Numbered from the stretch's first letter, positions 21,301-31,000 are shown. The stretch is 64,000 nucleotides of DNA from Schaalia sp. HMT-172 (GCF_030644365.1 NZ_CP130058.1:310001-374000); one strand, 5' to 3'. Notes: generated by a model from the sequence alone, not told the origin. Numbers and translations are program-made.

Positions 21301-21519
21301 GGACAGGAATGCGGCTCGATGACGCTGACAGCCAAACGAGCCTCCCAGTTCGGACCGGGGGTCACCCTCGTCTGCACGGTCAGCACCGGGCGCCCCGCCC
21401 AAAACACCGAATTCCGCTTCTCACGGGACACGCCGAGCATACCGGGTATCCTGACGGAAGCAATCACCGCCAAAGAGCTCAATGCGCGGAACGTCGTAAA
21501 GAGCTGCCGAGTCGAATAG
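15370..21519 (+). CDS. Giant membrane-anchored Ig-like/FN3 protein, module 1
   Basis: The 2,049-residue type II membrane protein has a short basic cytoplasmic tail, one transmembrane helix (residues ~16-34) and everything else outside. After a beta-propeller-like region (~40-380, Gly/Ser/Thr-rich) come many Ig/cadherin-like repeats with acidic DNDSDLDGD-type loops, likely Ca-binding. Two FN3 domains follow at ~1460-1640 (APTRVTAEAEGSN; SWSAPVDNGSAITGY), then a Cys-containing tail. No LPXTG signal is seen. It corresponds to 'fn3' of the bifidobacterial PFNA cluster as I recall it. A surface adhesive or structural role is inferred. It is the first gene of a five-gene operon. Confidence 0.9.
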   Translation: MNAQARRNLTSARRRLPALVLMLVVVALCVAGVIYKGAEITQVDVNDGGIWVTNKSKQMVGHLDYEARILDGALRTEATNFDVGQSAETVTVSDLTSLTVAPVNVTQVSLGSPTALPAGSAVMQGGDVLGVLNATDGTLWTTSATSPSPTALSDGAAVASNMGASAFVTGMDGTVYALSSSGTLTTVKRQGSVDQAKTSTIEGIPADAQLSMTVVGDQVVALDSASNTLFLPGGRTLNLNAAGVEEGGVLQQAGPKADSVLLATPSTLVTIPLKGAAPTITPAAEGSPVGTPAAPVRHEGCAYGAWTGSGAYLRSCDDPASNRQQVVDTLTSAREIVFRTNRKAIVLNDVAQGSVWLPDSNMVLMDNWDEVENQLEETEEEQDSPQLTNEIADPEQREENTPPEAVDDEFGIRPGRSTILPVLDNDSDLDGDVLTASPTSQPAWGAVTAARSGRALQITGVSVDQTGSTSFSYEASDGLASAAARVQVTIHPYGQNEAPTQLRASSVKIGAGAQIQYQALSDWRDPDGDPIYLKNAEAPEGLSVTFTEDGSLTITEEGGSAGPKTVVLTVADDQGGETRGELTVNVQEPGNLPPTANGDLYQAHPGETVTLDPLKNDTDPNGDSLSLAAVSGAPAGASITPDLDRGTIDFVAASPGSYSFAYTVSDGIASTLGMIRVEVVEAAALPPVAEDDTAVLPQGGSVLVAPLGNDYDPTGGVLTITSIDYSSVPGLEVALIDRHLLRVTAPAGLDKSVSFSYSVTNGQGSATAQVTVIPGASDRTDLPPVLKPDRAKVRVGDVGTVSVLSNDRSPAGLNLQVESTLEYDPTTALGTPFVTGNQVRLEAGDTPGTMDVTYSVIDSAGNRASSTVTFEVLAASDSNQAPRPRDITAWATAGQTARIPVTLDGIDPDGDSVTLKSLDSSPQKGSATAKATWIEYTPNADASGTDSFTYTVEDRQGARASARVRVAVTPVPALNQNPVAVPDTVLTRPDRMVTVNVLANDLDPDGDPLTLEEGSLETATPELDPQVRSTTTVQVHTPSQAGTYLVSYTVSDGRGGVARGTLTVYVQDDAPLKAPIARDDYVAYEDLPTDGSAVRVKVLDNDEDPDGSIDELTVTTAEAGVSVSGSELLIPVTDSKRLVVYTITDRDGLTNSAVVTIPGRDSTAPFLSSANLPIEMDAGTSRTINLSDYVITRAGRTPRLVEGSSPVPQNGLDSVVADSDTQLTLTANASFSGNSAFLIQVADGDSSDAGALSASLSLPVRIKATTNQPPTFTPTAIRVEAGGEAVTQNLALGVRDPEGVDVTTFTYAMDSSPSTITASLSGTTLTVSAPEGTPKGSAGSIAVSVTDEDNNKVSAQIPVEVVVSDKPLIQVPAYTLTAKIGDTVSVDVASSATNPYPESPITLESATLSAGSATVATSGTTVSVTPSASGTITVSFKVNDKLGDPARAVQGTITVTVTGKPAAPTRVTAEAEGSNGARVTFNAPESNGSPITEYRVFDQTGRQVATCSTNVCSVAGLSDGQTYSFTVEAVNKEGTSERSTASNTITISGAPGRPGTPQLSAGNTTISASWSAPVDNGSAITGYIATATTATGEAGYCETTGVTSCVIQGLKNGQTYTVTVRARNAKGESAPSFGAKATPTAPLADPDTPSIMSATVRNAADRNKVEITLTWSYFKSGGEGWGATTVTVNGESKTVSGGSGNETNGTGTTTMTVNRADVLRATVTVSNTGGRTATSPAKNYTPPALEPEHEAKTTPLAPDAPRMGPTSDNALGKIRITNVRLKEGNGYTVNDLEMYYQDSAEGCTTNGNPVAFNNGQTADFDLGPLTPGSTMTFYFCQRGKKDDGSYVWSPVTAASGTVGNGQRSGPDDDDDTPIPVFNVSVTPYINSASVSWTVPAGVNPAQISVWVKGMEGSTKQTFSGPMTSWTVSGLAPVNQYTVVVEMVSAGGAHRQVEATFTTTEAAENVGATFDGKTTCSNGQECGSMTLTAKRASQFGPGVTLVCTVSTGRPAQNTEFRFSRDTPSIPGILTEAITAKELNARNVVKSCRVE

Positions 21520-21560
21520 ACCACCCCTGATCGAGCAATACTAGAAACGTAGGACAACTC

Positions 21561-22526
21561 ATGACCCTTTCCATTGAGGACGCAACCCGGTTCGCCCAGG
21601 TCTTCAAGGGCCTCGTCGACGGCGTGTCGGTCGCGGTTCTGGACAAGCGCCAGGCAGTGCGACTCGCGCTGACGACCATGTTCGCAGGCGGTCACCTCCT
21701 GCTAGAAGACGCCCCCGGTACCGGCAAGACCGCGCTGGCGCGCGCCATCAGCGCCACCATCGACGGCACGCACTCGCGTATCCAGTTCACCCCCGACCTG
21801 CTGCCCTCGGATATCACGGGCGTCAACATGTTCAACCAGAAGACGGGCGAGTGGGTCTTCCACGCCGGCCCCGTCTTCGCGGAGATCGTCCTGGCCGACG
21901 AGATTAACCGCGCCTCGCCCAAGACCCAGTCCGCGCTCCTGGAGGTCATGGAAGAAGCCCAGGTGACGGTCGACGGCGTGCGCCGCCCCGCGCCCCAGCC
22001 CTTCATGGTCATCGCGACCCAGAACCCCGTCGAGCAGGCCGGCACCTACCCGCTGCCCGAGGCCCAGCTGGACCGCTTCCTCATGAAGACCTCCATCGGC
22101 TACCCCTCGCGCGCCGCCATGATCGACGTCCTCGACGGCTCGGCCGCGCCCGACCGCTCGAAGAATCTGCGTCCCCTCGTGAGCGGCAAGGACATCGTCG
22201 CCTGGTCGGCCCTGGCCTCGGGAAACCACACGGACCGCGCCGTCCTCGACTACGTGGCCGCCCTCGCTGAGGCAACCCGCGAGGACGAGTCCTCGCTGCT
22301 GGGTGTGTCCACCCGTGGCGCCATCGGCATGGTGCGCTGCGCCCGCGTGTGGGCGGCCGCGCAGGGCCGTAACTTCGTCCTGCCCGACGACATCAAGGCC
22401 CTGGCCGTGCCCGTGTGGGCGCACCGCATTATCGTCGACCCGGACGCCGCGTTCTCGGGCGCGACCTCCGAGGGCGTCATCCAGCGTGCCCTGACCTCGG
22501 TGCCCGCCCCGGCGGTGGGCGCGTAA
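21561..22526 (+). CDS. MoxR-family AAA+ ATPase
   Basis: Chaperone-like ATPase, 321 residues. Walker A is EDAPGTGKT, Walker B is VLADEINRA, and sensor 1 lies in IATQNPVEQAGTYPLPEAQLDRF, a hallmark of MoxR proteins. The family typically works with a DUF58 or VWA partner encoded next door, as here. It lies 41 bp after the giant FN3 gene and directly before DUF58. It is the only MoxR in the window although the rest of the module is duplicated, so it may serve both DUF58 proteins. Confidence 0.95.
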   Translation: MTLSIEDATRFAQVFKGLVDGVSVAVLDKRQAVRLALTTMFAGGHLLLEDAPGTGKTALARAISATIDGTHSRIQFTPDLLPSDITGVNMFNQKTGEWVFHAGPVFAEIVLADEINRASPKTQSALLEVMEEAQVTVDGVRRPAPQPFMVIATQNPVEQAGTYPLPEAQLDRFLMKTSIGYPSRAAMIDVLDGSAAPDRSKNLRPLVSGKDIVAWSALASGNHTDRAVLDYVAALAEATREDESSLLGVSTRGAIGMVRCARVWAAAQGRNFVLPDDIKALAVPVWAHRIIVDPDAAFSGATSEGVIQRALTSVPAPAVGA

Positions 22527-22576
22527 CGCGCCGATCTGCGACCGCGATGGAAGGGACGCGCAGGGAACACTCGACG

Positions 22577-23773
22577 ATGGTCTCGCCCCGCAGGGCGCAG
22601 GCCTCCCGTCCGCATCCCCTCAAAGCCCTGGCGAGCGCGGTGACGCCCACCGGGTGGGCGCTCGTCGTGCTTATCGCGGTGGCCCTCATCCTGGCGGCGA
22701 CGCTGGAGTGGGTCGAGGCCCTGGCGTGCGCGCTCGCCGGCGTCGTCGCCCTGGTCCTGGCCGCCACCCGCGTCGCCTGGAAGTCCCCGCACGTCGTGTC
22801 GATTCGCGTGCCGAACGAGCGCATCGTCGCAGGCCAGACGGCCGTCGGCGAGATTTTGGTGCGCAACGAGCGCGCCCGCCCGGTGCGCTCGGGCATTATC
22901 GAGCTCCCGATCGGTTCGGGCACGGGCGAATTCGTGGTGCCGCCGCTGGGCTCCCACGAGAAGTGGGACGAGATGTTCCTGATCTCCTCGCGTCACCGCG
23001 GCCTCATTCACGTCGGCCCGGCCCGCGCCGTGCGCTCCGACGCCCTGGGCCTGCTGCGCCGCGTGCGCGTGTGGGACGAGCCCGTCGTCCTGCACGTGCA
23101 CCCGCGCACGGTGCGCGTGCCCTTCGACGCGACCGGCTTCCAGCTGGACGTCGAGGGCGTGTCCACCGGCAAGCTGTCCAGCTCGGACGTGTCCTTCCAT
23201 GCGCTGCGCGACTACGAGCCGGGCGACGATCGACGCGCCGTGCACTGGCAGTCCACGGCCCGCCTCGGAAAGCTCATCGTGCGCCAGTACGAGGAGACGC
23301 ACCGCTCCCACCACGTCATCGTGCTGGACACCTCCCGCGACGCATGGGACTACGACTCCTTCGAGACGGCCGTGTCGGTCGCGGGCTCGCTGGGCCTGGC
23401 GAACCTGCGCGAATCCCGCCCGGTGTCGGTGACGACGACGGAGACGTGGCTGCCCTCGACGGTCGCGATGCGGCTCCTGGACTCTCTGTCCGAGGTCTCT
23501 GCGCGCTCCTTCGGTGACCTGGCCCTGCGCGTGCGCGAGGCCGTGGCGCAGCGCCCCGGTGTCTCCGCCCTCACGCTTATCGTCGGTCCTCAGACTACCG
23601 ATTCGGACGCCGCGCACCTGGCCCGCCTGGCGCCCATCGACGTGCCCGTTTCCATCATTCGCATCGGCGCTGATCGGGCGCGCGGACGCCGCGACCTCGG
23701 CCGAGGCGTCCTCCTCGACTGTTCGACCCTGGATGACCTGCCGCGCATCATCGTCGCCGGGGGTCTCGCATGA
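22577..23773 (+). CDS. DUF58 membrane protein, module 1
   Basis: The 398-residue protein has two hydrophobic helices near residues 20-70 (WALVVLIAVALILAATLEWV), then a beta-rich domain and the DUF58 core motif RDYEPGDDRRAVHWQSTARL. The latter part adopts a VWA-like fold in family models. The start is uncertain: the ATG at 22577 has AGGGA upstream at long spacing, while the in-frame ATG at 22547 has none. It overlaps the next gene by 4 bp (ATGA). A 144-bp patch around the core motif is almost identical to module 2. Confidence 0.92.
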   Translation: MVSPRRAQASRPHPLKALASAVTPTGWALVVLIAVALILAATLEWVEALACALAGVVALVLAATRVAWKSPHVVSIRVPNERIVAGQTAVGEILVRNERARPVRSGIIELPIGSGTGEFVVPPLGSHEKWDEMFLISSRHRGLIHVGPARAVRSDALGLLRRVRVWDEPVVLHVHPRTVRVPFDATGFQLDVEGVSTGKLSSSDVSFHALRDYEPGDDRRAVHWQSTARLGKLIVRQYEETHRSHHVIVLDTSRDAWDYDSFETAVSVAGSLGLANLRESRPVSVTTTETWLPSTVAMRLLDSLSEVSARSFGDLALRVREAVAQRPGVSALTLIVGPQTTDSDAAHLARLAPIDVPVSIIRIGADRARGRRDLGRGVLLDCSTLDDLPRIIVAGGLA

Positions 23774-26448
23774 GTAATTCCACCAACACGAAGCCTCGCG
23801 CTCAGCGCATCGACTCCCAGGACGAGGCCGTGGCGGCCCCGCCCGTCAAGACCGAGCCGCACGCGCAGGCGGAGCCTATCCAGCCGTCCCCGCCCCCCGC
23901 CTCGGGGTCGGGTGCCGAGAAGCACGCGCCCAAGCCGAGGACCACGCGTAATCGCCTGCTCACGATCACTCAGCGCTTCGCGACCTATCGCACGCGCATG
24001 CCGCTGTGGTCGCTGCTGGTCCTCGCCCTCCTTTTTGTCGGCCCGGTCGCCGCGTTCGAGCCCGTCTTCGGCGGGGGAGTGGGGGCGATCGCCGCGGGCG
24101 CCGGCGTGGCGTGCGGCCTGGGAATCGCCGCCGCATCGACCAGGTGGCGCTGGGACGCGGTCACGACCGTCCTTGCTGTCCTGGCGACCTACTTCCTGCT
24201 GGGCAGCGCCGCGGCCCTGCGCTCCGAGGCCCTCTTCGGCGTCCTGCCCACCGGTAAGACGCTGCAGGTCATGGTCCTGGGGTCCTTCCGCGCGTGGAAG
24301 GACCTGCTGACGCTCACCGCGCCGGTGTCCGCCTACTCGGGCCCCGCCCTCGTACCGTGGATGAGTGGCCTCGTGCTGGCGGCCCTCGCCGGCCTGATCA
24401 CCGCCCGCGCGGGGCGCGCGATCCTAGGATCCATTCCCCTGGTGCTCATGGCCGTCGTTTCCGTCTTCTTTGGCCTGTCTGAGCACCCGCTGCCCGTGTG
24501 GGCGGTCCTGGCGTGGTGGGGGACGTTGGCCGCCTGGTGGGCCGCCGCCGCCCAGTATCAGCGCATCACGCTGGGCCAGGACGTCCTGGTCGGGCGCTCG
24601 GGCGCGCGCGGCTCCGAGAACACCCTCGGACGCCAGTCCCGCTCGACCGTGTACGTGGGGACCCGCATCGTCGGCGCCCTCCTCATGATCGCTATCTCCG
24701 TGGGCGTGGCTTTACCGGCCGCGTCCTGGCTGGGGTCGGGGGGCACGCGCGTCGTGGGCCGCGACCTCGTGGAGCCGCCGCTGGACATCCAGGACTACCC
24801 CTCGCCCATGGCCTCGTTCCGCCACTACACGACCGACCTGAAGGACGAGACCCTCCTGACCGTGTCGGACCTGCCCGAAAACCAGCGCGTGCGCATCGCC
24901 GCGATGGACGTGTACAACGGCACGACCTTCGGCATGTCCGAGACGAGGGGAGACGGCCACACCGGCTACATTCCCGTCGAGACGACCATCCCCGGTCGCG
25001 AGGCGGGCGGCGAGGCCGTGGAGGTGTCCACCATCGGCATGTCGGGGCCGTGGGTTCCCGTCCTGGGCACGCCCTCGCAGATCACGTTCTCCGGAGCCGA
25101 CGCGGACGCGCAGAAGGACGGCCTGTTCTTCGACTTGTGGTCCAACGCGGCGCTGACGACTGGGCCCGCCGGAACCATGACCTACTCCGTCGAGGCGACG
25201 TTCACGGACCCCGTGCGCGACGAGGACCTGGAGTCGCTGGCGGTCGTGCCCAACACGGTCCGGGACACGAACGTCCCCGAGGGGATCGCCACGAAGACCT
25301 CGGAGCTCACGCAGAACGCGACGACGTCCCTCGCGGCGGCCCGCGCCATCGAGCACTACCTGTCGACGAACGGCTTCTACCTCAACGAGAACACGCAGTT
25401 CTCGCGTCCGGGCGTGCGCACCGACCGCCTGGAGCGGATGCTGTCCGGGGACGAGAACCTGATCGGCGACGACCAGCAGTACACGGCCCTCATGGCGCTC
25501 ATGCTCCACCAGATGGGCATCAACGCCCGCGTCGTCATGGGCGCCTACCCGGAGGGCGGCTCCCAGGGCGGCGCCGCCTCCCTGCGTGGCTCCGACATTC
25601 GCGCGTGGGTCGAGGTCGAGTTCGCGGGTGGCATCTGGGCCGTCTTCGATCCGACGCCGCCGCGCGACCACACGCCGCAGACGCAGGTCCCCAAGCCTCG
25701 CTCCGTGCCGCGCCCGCAGGTCCTCCAGCCGCCGGAGCCCCCGGAGGCGCCCGCCGAGCTGCCTCCCACGACGCGCGACCAGAACGCGGATCCGACCAAG
25801 GAACCAGAGGATCCCTTCCCGTGGGGTGTCGTCGTCGGCATCGCTGGCGGATTCCTGCTGCTCCTGCTGCCGCCGCTCGCGGTCTTGGCCTACAAGGCGG
25901 GGCGTCGTCGCCGCCGGCGCCGCTCGGCCGCGGTGAGCGCCCTGATCGGCTCGTGGGATGAGGTCGTGGACTTGGCGGCCGACTCGGGCCTGAGTATTGA
26001 GGTGGGTCGCACCCGCCAGGAGACGGCCTGGTCGTTGGCCTCGCAGTGGGATCTCGGCGAGCACCCGGGCGACCCCTTCGCCCTGGTGACGGGCGAGGTG
26101 CGCCACGGCGATGACGGGTCGATTGACTCCATCGAGTTCGACGAGGCCTCGGCCTCCTCGGGACGTTACGTGATCGACGGGTGGAGCCGCTTCGGCGACG
26201 ACGTTCCCGCGCCGGTCGTGATCGCGCGCTACGCGGACGTCGCGGACTTCGCGTCCCACGGCGCCTCCCGCGACCGTGCGCGCGACGCGTGGGTGCAGGT
26301 GGGCGAGCTGCGTGCGCAGGTGGCCAAGCGTTCCGGTTTCTTCGCGCGGGTGCGTCGCGCGCTGTCCCTGCGTAGCCTGCGCATGCGCCGCAAGCTGCGC
26401 CTGAGCGCGTCCATCGCGCGCACGATGCATGAGGAGAAGAAGCAGTGA
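23770..26448 (+). CDS. Transglutaminase-like membrane protein, module 1 (catalytic Cys and His missing)
   Basis: 892 residues. There is a cytoplasmic Pro-rich N-terminus, then a bundle of hydrophobic helices (~residues 75-315, DUF3488-like). An external transglutaminase-like domain (~500-630) follows, then a Pro-rich linker, a last helix (~690-712, FPWGVVVGIAGGFLLLLL) and a basic cytoplasmic tail. In the transglutaminase core the expected nucleophile Cys is Asp568 (GDDQQYTALMALM) and the expected His is Arg611 (DIRAWVEVEF). Only Asp627 (FDPTP) remains. It is therefore probably not an active transglutaminase. It is coupled to both neighbours by 4-bp overlaps. Confidence 0.9.
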   Translation: MSNSTNTKPRAQRIDSQDEAVAAPPVKTEPHAQAEPIQPSPPPASGSGAEKHAPKPRTTRNRLLTITQRFATYRTRMPLWSLLVLALLFVGPVAAFEPVFGGGVGAIAAGAGVACGLGIAAASTRWRWDAVTTVLAVLATYFLLGSAAALRSEALFGVLPTGKTLQVMVLGSFRAWKDLLTLTAPVSAYSGPALVPWMSGLVLAALAGLITARAGRAILGSIPLVLMAVVSVFFGLSEHPLPVWAVLAWWGTLAAWWAAAAQYQRITLGQDVLVGRSGARGSENTLGRQSRSTVYVGTRIVGALLMIAISVGVALPAASWLGSGGTRVVGRDLVEPPLDIQDYPSPMASFRHYTTDLKDETLLTVSDLPENQRVRIAAMDVYNGTTFGMSETRGDGHTGYIPVETTIPGREAGGEAVEVSTIGMSGPWVPVLGTPSQITFSGADADAQKDGLFFDLWSNAALTTGPAGTMTYSVEATFTDPVRDEDLESLAVVPNTVRDTNVPEGIATKTSELTQNATTSLAAARAIEHYLSTNGFYLNENTQFSRPGVRTDRLERMLSGDENLIGDDQQYTALMALMLHQMGINARVVMGAYPEGGSQGGAASLRGSDIRAWVEVEFAGGIWAVFDPTPPRDHTPQTQVPKPRSVPRPQVLQPPEPPEAPAELPPTTRDQNADPTKEPEDPFPWGVVVGIAGGFLLLLLPPLAVLAYKAGRRRRRRRSAAVSALIGSWDEVVDLAADSGLSIEVGRTRQETAWSLASQWDLGEHPGDPFALVTGEVRHGDDGSIDSIEFDEASASSGRYVIDGWSRFGDDVPAPVVIARYADVADFASHGASRDRARDAWVQVGELRAQVAKRSGFFARVRRALSLRSLRMRRKLRLSASIARTMHEEKKQ

Positions 26449-27980
26449 GCCCAGCTGTGGCCGGCATGCGCGGACCCGAGATCCCCGGTTTCCGGTGGGT
26501 GCGCCCGCTGGGGCAGGGCGGTTTCGCCGACGTGTTCTTGTACCGTCAGGAGCTGCCCAGCCGCGACGTGGCGATCAAGGTGGTGCGCGCCCAGGGCGAT
26601 GAGCGCGGCACGCAGGAGCTGCACCGCGAGGCCGACGCGATGACGCTGCTGGCGGGACACCCGTCGGTGGTGGAGCTGCACGGCGTGGGGACGACGTCCG
26701 ACGGACGCGCCTACCTGGTCATGGAGTACTGCCCGGTCGCGGATCTGCTCACGCAGGTTCGAGCGCGCCCGATGTCGCTGGAGACGGCGCTGGACACGAT
26801 GATCAAGGTGTGTGGCGTCGTCGAGATGTTCCACCGCCAGGGCTACGTGCACCGCGACATCAAGCCGTCGAATATCATGCTGGACGCATACGGGAAGCCG
26901 GTGCTCGCGGATTTTGGTGTGGCCTCGAAGGTGGGTCGCCTGGAGGTCGGCGCGTTTGACGGTTTCTCGGTGCTGTGGGCGCCGCCGGAGCAGCAGGACG
27001 TGAATTCCCCGGCCTCGCCCTTGCAGGATGTGTGGGCGCTCGCCTCGACGACGTGGACGTTTATCACGGGTCGCAGCCCGTTCGAGGATCCGATCGGCGA
27101 TAATTCGGCGGCGTCGATCGCTAATCGCGTGCAGCGGGGGCGTATGCGCGGCCTGGGGCGCGCGGATGCGCCGGCGGAGCTGGAGCGCGTGTTGCGCGCG
27201 GCGATGGCGGTTGATCCGCGGGAGCGCACGCCCTCGGCGATGGAGTTCGGGCAGGGACTGCAGCGCGTCCAACAGGAGCTGGGCCTGCCCCGCACGGAGA
27301 TGGAGATCAAGGAGAAGCGCTCCAAGGCCTTCGCCGCGCCCGCCGCCGGGGACCAGAAGACGCGCCTGCGCGGCGCGCCGGTCATCGACCCGGATAAGAC
27401 GCGCCTGCGCTCGTCCACGTATTCCTTCGAGGGCGGGGCCGGCTCGGGCGGCGTCGAGGCCGTGGCTGATTCGTGGAAGATTGATCGTTCCTCGGACGCG
27501 GACGAGGCCTCGGAGCGTCGCGTGGTTGAGGAGTCCTCCTCGTCGAAGCGCGGGATGAGCCCGGTGGCGGGTGTGATCTTGGCGCTGCTGGCCGCGGTGA
27601 TCGCCGCCGGCCTGGCGGTGGGTATGCTGCGCGGGGAGGGGTCTTTCACACGCATCGCTCCCGCGCAGGAGACGACGAGCGCCTCGACGAGGCCGGAGGA
27701 CGCGCTCGGCGCGGCCCCACCGCAGGTGACGAACCTGTCGGGGGAGTACGCCGACGGCACGGTGACGTGGACGTGGAGCGCGCCGCAGGGCGCCGCCCAG
27801 GCCGACCTCACCTACACGTATGAGTCGTCGGGCGCGGGCGCAAGCGCGAGCGGCAGCGTCGAGACGACGACCGTGAGCGTGGACGGGGCCAGCGGCGAGA
27901 ACTGCATGCAGATCACGACGGTGTCGCGTTCGTCTGGGCGAATGTCGGATCCGGTGCGCCAGTGCACGGTCGTTCCCTGA
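26445..27980 (+). CDS. Transmembrane Ser/Thr protein kinase with FN3-like sensor, module 1
   Basis: 511 residues, GTG start overlapping the previous stop (GTGA). The kinase domain spans ~15-280 with glycine loop GQGGFADV, Lys45, the HRDIKPSN catalytic loop (Asp138) and DFG (Asp156). A juxtamembrane linker carries a repeated KTRLR motif (~residues 305-322), a plausible autophosphorylation and FHA-docking site. A transmembrane helix (~372-395) and a ~100-residue external FN3-like domain with two Cys follow. It is equivalent to Pkb2 of the bifidobacterial PFNA cluster as remembered. PASTA repeats are absent, unlike PknB. Confidence 0.94.
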   Translation: MSPAVAGMRGPEIPGFRWVRPLGQGGFADVFLYRQELPSRDVAIKVVRAQGDERGTQELHREADAMTLLAGHPSVVELHGVGTTSDGRAYLVMEYCPVADLLTQVRARPMSLETALDTMIKVCGVVEMFHRQGYVHRDIKPSNIMLDAYGKPVLADFGVASKVGRLEVGAFDGFSVLWAPPEQQDVNSPASPLQDVWALASTTWTFITGRSPFEDPIGDNSAASIANRVQRGRMRGLGRADAPAELERVLRAAMAVDPRERTPSAMEFGQGLQRVQQELGLPRTEMEIKEKRSKAFAAPAAGDQKTRLRGAPVIDPDKTRLRSSTYSFEGGAGSGGVEAVADSWKIDRSSDADEASERRVVEESSSSKRGMSPVAGVILALLAAVIAAGLAVGMLRGEGSFTRIAPAQETTSASTRPEDALGAAPPQVTNLSGEYADGTVTWTWSAPQGAAQADLTYTYESSGAGASASGSVETTTVSVDGASGENCMQITTVSRSSGRMSDPVRQCTVVP

Positions 27981-28012
27981 CCGCGCGTGTGGCGCCTCAC
28001 GGGGTGTGGAGC

Positions 28013-28037
28013 GGGGGTCGTACCCCCCTTTGTTTTG
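28013..28037 (+). terminator. Intrinsic terminator between the two modules
   Basis: GGGGGT/ACCCCC stem with a 3-nt loop followed by CTTTGTTTT, the best U-tract in the window. It lies 33 bp after kinase 1 and separates the duplicated operons. The AT-rich stretch after it (to 28050) may hold the module 2 promoter (TAGGCT as a -10). Confidence 0.65.
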
Positions 28038-28090
28038 AGATAGGCTGTTGAGGACCCTGCGTTCGGGCGGGGCAGGTTGTTGGGAGAGTG

Positions 28091-31000
28091 GTGAGCATCG
28101 TGGCGAAAAGTGACCGCGCCGTGAAGGCGCTTCGTCGGGTGTCGCGTCGTCTTCCCGCGATCGGTGTGTTGCTGCTGGCGTCGATTCTCGTCGTCGTTGC
28201 ACTCATCCATCGCGGCATTGAGGTGACGGAGCTCGACGTGGACGACGGCGGCATCTGGGTGTCGAAGGGGTCGGACCTGTCTCTGGGCCACTTGAACTAC
28301 GATGCGCTGACCTTCGACGGCTTCGTGTCGACGCCGAGCGCGCAGGTCTCCCTGGGCCAGGATGGGCGCACGGTGACGATCGGCGATGAGACGACTCACT
28401 CCGTGTCTTCCGTCGACGTGGCGGGCATGAAGCTGGGCGGTGCGATCACGGTGCCGGAGGGCTCGCAGGTCGCGCAGGGCGCAACGACGCTCGCGGTCCT
28501 CGACGCGTCGGCCGGATACCTGTGGGTGGGGGACGCGAACCGTCCCGACGCCCTGAAGTACGACGACACGGAGGCCATCGCCGACGGCTTGGCCGGGGGC
28601 GTGGTGACGGTGTCGATGAAGGGCACTGTCTACGCCTACGCGCCGCAGTACGCGACGCTGACGACGGTGTCGCGCGCGGGGGCGACCTGGTCGGTGTCGA
28701 AGTCCACGCTCAGCGGTATTTCCGCTGGCGATGACCTGTCGATCACCGCGGTCGGCGACAAGCCCGTCATTTACGACGCGACGACCAATACCCTCGTGCT
28801 GCCCTCGGGGCGCACGCGCGCGCTCAACGGGGATGGGATCGCCCCGGGCGCGTCCCTGCAGATGGCGGGCCCGGCCTCGTCCTCGGTGCTCCTGGCGACC
28901 GCCGATTCTCTCGTGAGCGTGCCGCTGGACGGCGGCGCCCCCACCGTGACGCCGGCGCAGGAGGGGTCGAGCATCGGCGGCGTCCCCGCGCCCCCGGCCT
29001 TCCACCAGGGCTGCGCATACGGCGCGTGGGGCACCTCGGGTGCGGCGATCCGCGTGTGTGAGAGCGGCACCCAGCGTTATTCGAACGTCGAGAACCTGGC
29101 CACGTCGAAGCAGCCGGTCTTCCGCGTCAACCGCACCCGCATCGTCCTCAACGACGTCGATGCCGGCACCGTGTGGCTGCCCGACCGCGACATGATCATG
29201 GTCGACAACTGGGATCAGGACAACCCGGACGCCAACGAGGTCGAGTCGGACGAATCCAACCCCGACCTGCTCGAGCAGATCAGCGACCCGCAGCGCAACG
29301 AGAAGAACACGCCCCCCACAGCCGTCGACGACGACTTCGGCGTGCGCCCCGGAAAGTCCACGCTCCTGCCCGTTTTGCAGAACGACTCTGATTCCGACGG
29401 TGACGTGCTCACCGCGGAGGCGACCTCGCAGCCTTCCTTCGGCTCGGTCGTCGTCACGCGCGGCGGGCGCGCCCTGCAGATCACGGGCGTCGGCGACGAC
29501 GCGCAGGGGACCAGTTCCTTCACCTATTCCGCCTCCGACGGCCTGGCCTCGGCCACCGCGAACGTCTCCCTGCGCGTGCACCCGTGGAGCGAGAACGTCG
29601 GCCCCAAGCGCGTCCACGACGCCAACGTCAAGCTCGGCGCGGACGCGCAGATTGAATACAACGTCCTGGCCGACTGGATCGACCCGGATGGCGACCAGAT
29701 CTTCCTGGAGAGGGCCGAGGGCTCCGAGGGCCTGTCGGTTCAGTTCTCCGAAGACGGTACCCTGTCGATCCGCGACATCGGCGCCAGCACGGGCGCCCAC
29801 ACGGTGTCCGTGTACGTGTCCGACGGCTGGCTGACCACCGAGGGTGAGCTGACCGTCCTCGTCCAGGAGCCCGGCAACATCGCGCCGATCGCGAACGCTG
29901 ACTTCTACGTCGCGCGCGTGGGCGAACCCCTGGTGGTCGCGCCGCTGGCGAACGACACGGACCCCAACGGCGACGTTCTGACGCTCACGAAGGTCTCGAC
30001 CGCGCCCGCGTCGACGACGCTGGTGCCCGACCTGGAGCTGGGTGTCGTGACCTTCACGGGCTCGCAGGTGGGCTCCTACGAGTTCACCTACACCGTCAGC
30101 GACGGGCCCGAGGCCGTCGTCGGCGTCGTGCGCGTGGACGTCGTCGCCGGCGACGAACACGCGGCACCGGTCGCCGAGGACGATATCGCGATCCTGCCCA
30201 GCGGTGGCTCCGCCCTGGTCGCACCCCTGGCCAACGACACGGATCCCTCCGGCGGCGTCCTCGTCGTCCAGTCCATCGAGGTCGACTCTGACGCGGGCAT
30301 CGAGGTGGCCCTCATCGACCGCCACCTCCTGCGCGTGACCGCGCCCGCCGGCCTCGACGACATCGCGCGCTTCACCTACACGGTGTCCAACGGCTCGGGC
30401 GCCGCCACGGCCTCGGTGGCCGTCATTCCGACGCGCGCGAAGGACGATCGCGCCCCGCTCGAGCTGCAAGACGACTCGGCGAAGGTGCGCGTGGGTGACA
30501 TCGCCTCCATCCAGGTCCTCGCGAACGACCGTTCGCCCTCCGGCCTGCAGATGAGCGTGTCCTCGTCCCTGGCGGGCACGGTCGACTCCGAGTACGGACA
30601 CGCCTTCGTGACCGGTAACCTGGTGCGTTTCGAGGCCGGGCAGAAGACGGGCCGCGTCGACGTGACCTACACGGTGACCGACAGCGCCGGCAACACGGCC
30701 AGCGCGACGGCAACCTTCAACGTCATCGGCGCCGAGCAGGCGAATTCCGCGCCCCAGCCCAAGGCTCTGACGGCGTGGGCGGCCGCCGGCCAGACGACGC
30801 GCATCCCGGTGCCCCTCAACGGCATCGACCCGGACGGCGACTCCGTGACCCTGGTGGGCATCGACCAGCCTCCGACGATGGGCACGGCGACGCTGGGCAC
30901 CGAGTGGATCGAGTACACGCCGAACTCGGATGCTTCCGGCACGGACGTGTTCACCTACACGGTCGAGGATCGCCTGGGCCGCCAGGCGAAGGCGCGCGTG

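Noticed and set aside
15370-21519. Sortase (LPXTG) anchoring of the giant FN3 proteins
   Set aside because: No LPXTG-like motif or C-terminal hydrophobic tail is present. The anchor is the N-terminal helix.
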